DNA from: JAFDCJ01 sp049669725
GTDB taxonomy: Bacteria > Desulfobacterota > Desulfobacteria > Desulfobacterales > JAFDCJ01
Direction: 5' to 3'
Assembly (NCBI GenBank): GCA_049669725.1
Contig: JBATKU010000730.1
Location: 1 to 26,383 of the forward strand
Length of the DNA stretch: 26,383 nt
The translations under genes and the position numbers were made by a program. The notes under the pieces were generated by a model that worked only from the letters and a program-made list of their open reading frames with translations, did no database searches and was not told the origin of the DNA. Shown here piece by piece: positions 24,394 to 26,383 of this stretch (the stretch's first letter is position 1; each line of letters begins with the position of its first letter).

Positions 24394-26383
24394 ATGCTCA
24401 AAGCAAAAGAAGAAGATATCGATAGGATAACGGAAGTATTTTACCTGATTCTCAGTGGCAAAAAGCCGACTCCTATCGAGCTGCCCGGGGATTATCCGGA
24501 CAATGAGATAAAACAGGCGGTAGGTTATATAAACAAATTCATAACTGAATATAACAGCGCGACTGACTCAATTCACGCCCTATCCAAAGGTGATTTGAAT
24601 CTTGAACTTCCTAAAGGAAAGATGTCAATTCTGCAATCGCTTAAGAACTTTCAGGCAAGTTTAAAACATCTGACCTGGACGACCCAGCAGATTGCCAAAG
24701 GTGATTTCAACCATGAAGTCGATTTTATGGGGGATTTTGCAGCTGCTTTCAACAGCATGACGCAGCAATTAAAAGATTCCTTTGCTGAAACACAAGCCGC
24801 AAAAAAAGCCCTTGAGGTACGTGTCGATGAACTGGATGACGCCCGCCGGGCCATGCTGAACATGATGAAAGATCTCGATGAAGCCAGAAGCGAGGCTGAA
24901 GATGCCACCAAAGCCAAGAGCGAATTTTTGGCGAACATGAGCCATGAAATCCGCACCCCCATGAATGCCATCATGGGGATGGCGCATCTGGCCATGAAAA
25001 CCGACCTTACCGCCAAGCAATACGACTATCTGAAAAAGGTGGATATCTCCGCAAAATCCCTTCTGGGTATCATCAACGACATCCTGGATTTTTCAAAGAT
25101 CGAAGCCGGTAAGATGGACATGGAGGCAGTGGACTTCCAGCTGGAGGATACACTGGATAACATTTCGACGCTGGTTGGCATTAAGACCCAGGAAAAAGGA
25201 CTGGAACTGCTGTTTAAGACCGATCCGGCAGTGCCGCGGGCGCTGGTCGGTGATCCCCTGCGATTGGGGCAAATTCTCATTAATTTATCAAACAATGCCG
25301 TCAAATTTACAGATACGGGGGAGATTGTCGTCGCCACCGAATTGGTCAAAAAAGAAAAAGCGCAGGTCACCTTAAAATTTTCGGTTCATGATACCGGCAT
25401 TGGCATGACGGCCGAGCAAGCCGCCAAGCTGTTTCAACCTTTTGCTCAGGCAGATTCCTCAACGACCCGCAAATATGGCGGCACCGGCCTGGGGTTAACG
25501 ATCAGCAAACGGCTGGCAGAGATGATGGGCGGGGAAATCTGGGTGGAAAGCCAACCTGGCCGGGGCAGTACCTTCAGTTTTACCGCCAACCTGGGCCTGG
25601 GGAAAGAGAGAGCCAAAAAACGCTTCAAGCCCGCATCTGAACTGCGCGGCATGCAAGTCCTGGTGGTGGATGACAACGCCACTTCACGGAGCATATTGCA
25701 GGGAATGCTGGAATCTTTCTCATTCGAGGTCTCATTGGCATCGTCCGGGGAGGAGGGAATCGCAGAACTTGAAGCCGCCAGCAAAGATAAACCATTTGAG
25801 CTGGTGATCATGGATTGGAAGATGCCGGAGATGGACGGCATCGAGGCTTCCAGGCGGATTAAAGGCCATAAAGGTTTGAGCAAAATTCCACCGATTATAT
25901 TAGTGACCGCTTACGGCCGTGAAGAGGTCATGCAGCAGGCCGATGAGGTGGGTCTTGAGGGTTTTCTCCTTAAACCGGTCAGTCCTTCGATGCTATTTGA
26001 TGCCACCATGCAGGCCTTTGGAGAGGCAGTGCCCGAGATCTCACGGATAACGCAAAGAAAAAAACAGGAAGCCGAAGCTTTAAAACATATTCAGGGAGCA
26101 CGGTTGCTCTTGGTAGAGGATAATGAAATCAACCAGCAAGTGGCCAGGGAGATTCTTGAGGGTGCCGGTCTAAATGTTACTCTGGCCACCAATGGCCAGG
26201 AGGCTGTCAACGCGGTAAAGGAAAGCAATTATGACGCGGTGCTCATGGATGTGCAGATGCCGGTGATGGATGGATACACGGCCACTCGCAAAATACGCGA
26301 GTGGGAAGTGGGAATGCGGAATGCGGAATGCGGAATGGGAAATAAAATTGGAGAGGATTCCGATTTAAAATCCGAAATCAAAA
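24394..26383 (+). CDS. Soluble hybrid histidine kinase with two receiver domains, 3' end cut by window edge
   Basis: The frame is open from ATG 24394 (AAGGGA upstream) to the window end, 663 residues. No transmembrane helix is present. Residues 1-130 are helical and contain two HAMP-like stretches (ALSKGDLNLELPKGKMS and IAKGDFNHEVDFMGDF). A coiled coil (130-175) leads to the dimerisation domain with His184 in SHEIRTPMNAIMGM. The ATPase domain follows: NLSNNAVKFTD, DTGIGM, FQPFAQAD and GGTGLGLTI. Receiver 1 (about 421-540) has DD426-427, Asp474 (VIMDWKMPEMDG) and Lys527. Receiver 2 starts at 570, with Asp619 in VLMDVQMPVMDG. Straight after TRKIREWE the receiver is interrupted by a repeat-derived stretch (from residue 639) running to the window edge. 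It probably relays the signal of the adjacent sensor and V4R proteins. Confidence 0.93.
   Translation, partial: MLKAKEEDIDRITEVFYLILSGKKPTPIELPGDYPDNEIKQAVGYINKFITEYNSATDSIHALSKGDLNLELPKGKMSILQSLKNFQASLKHLTWTTQQIAKGDFNHEVDFMGDFAAAFNSMTQQLKDSFAETQAAKKALEVRVDELDDARRAMLNMMKDLDEARSEAEDATKAKSEFLANMSHEIRTPMNAIMGMAHLAMKTDLTAKQYDYLKKVDISAKSLLGIINDILDFSKIEAGKMDMEAVDFQLEDTLDNISTLVGIKTQEKGLELLFKTDPAVPRALVGDPLRLGQILINLSNNAVKFTDTGEIVVATELVKKEKAQVTLKFSVHDTGIGMTAEQAAKLFQPFAQADSSTTRKYGGTGLGLTISKRLAEMMGGEIWVESQPGRGSTFSFTANLGLGKERAKKRFKPASELRGMQVLVVDDNATSRSILQGMLESFSFEVSLASSGEEGIAELEAASKDKPFELVIMDWKMPEMDGIEASRRIKGHKGLSKIPPIILVTAYGREEVMQQADEVGLEGFLLKPVSPSMLFDATMQAFGEAVPEISRITQRKKQEAEALKHIQGARLLLVEDNEINQQVAREILEGAGLNVTLATNGQEAVNAVKESNYDAVLMDVQMPVMDGYTATRKIREWEVGMRNAECGMGNKIGEDSDLKSEIK
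26311..26379. repeat. GGAATGC heptamer repeat inside the kinase reading frame
   Basis: GGAATGC is repeated three times in tandem (26311-26331), followed by GGAATGG (26332-26338). At 26357-26379 the second word ATCCGAAAT/TTCCGATTT occurs, the family seen also at 1491-1510. Because the unit is seven bases, the frame cycles through all three phases and encodes a seven-residue period, GMRNAEC. It lies in the segment after the third helix of receiver 2. The right side of the element is outside the window. Confidence 0.8.

Overview
The window looks like a chromosomal segment of a mesophilic, anaerobic Desulfobacterota (deltaproteobacterial) organism, most likely near the Desulfobacterales. This is inferred from gene style: a split-E1 2-oxoacid dehydrogenase operon, a two-gene succinate dehydrogenase/fumarate reductase, acyl-CoA dehydrogenase, RtcB with archease, GspC- and ExeA-type secretion proteins, and a Cache/PAS, V4R and hybrid-kinase signalling cluster. 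The intergenic spaces also carry peculiar short-word repeats. No rRNA, tRNA, phage or CRISPR locus was seen.

Layout: 1-5195 (minus strand) is an operon for a pyruvate or branched-chain 2-oxoacid dehydrogenase complex, in transcription order E1alpha, E1beta, E2, E3; E3 runs off the left edge. A lone khpA-type KH-domain gene follows (5659-5889, minus). Next come an acyl-CoA dehydrogenase and a small multi-pass membrane protein (6282-8207, plus), then a convergent zinc-type alcohol dehydrogenase/quinone reductase homologue (8291-9319, minus). The minus-strand block 9538-12620 encodes sdhA, sdhB and a small TPR-like protein, with no membrane-anchor gene. A 607-base hairpin-rich gap leads to a plus-strand set of archease, RtcB RNA ligase and a two-domain universal stress protein (13228-16231).

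The minus-strand block 16470-19774 is the most unusual. An ExeA/GspA-like ATPase with a C-terminal SPOR domain lies downstream of a GspC-like protein. The GspC-like protein carries two transposase-type helix-turn-helix repeats in front of its transmembrane segment. A decayed IS110 fragment sits just upstream. After a two-domain VOC protein whose second domain is cut short, the right end (21560-26383, plus) holds a signalling cluster: a membrane Cache/PAS protein without a kinase domain, a V4R-domain protein, and a soluble hybrid histidine kinase cut by the window edge.

The feature tying the window together is a set of short repeated words in gaps between genes: TCCGAAAC, ATTCGTCATT, TTGAACC, AATACCA, GGGTTCA, AGGTTTCAG and GGAATGC. 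Several occur as two inverted arms. One such element has entered a coding region, adding a seven-residue-periodic stretch to a receiver domain of the hybrid kinase. The repeat elements and the HTH-GspC fusion are the best candidates for something undescribed.
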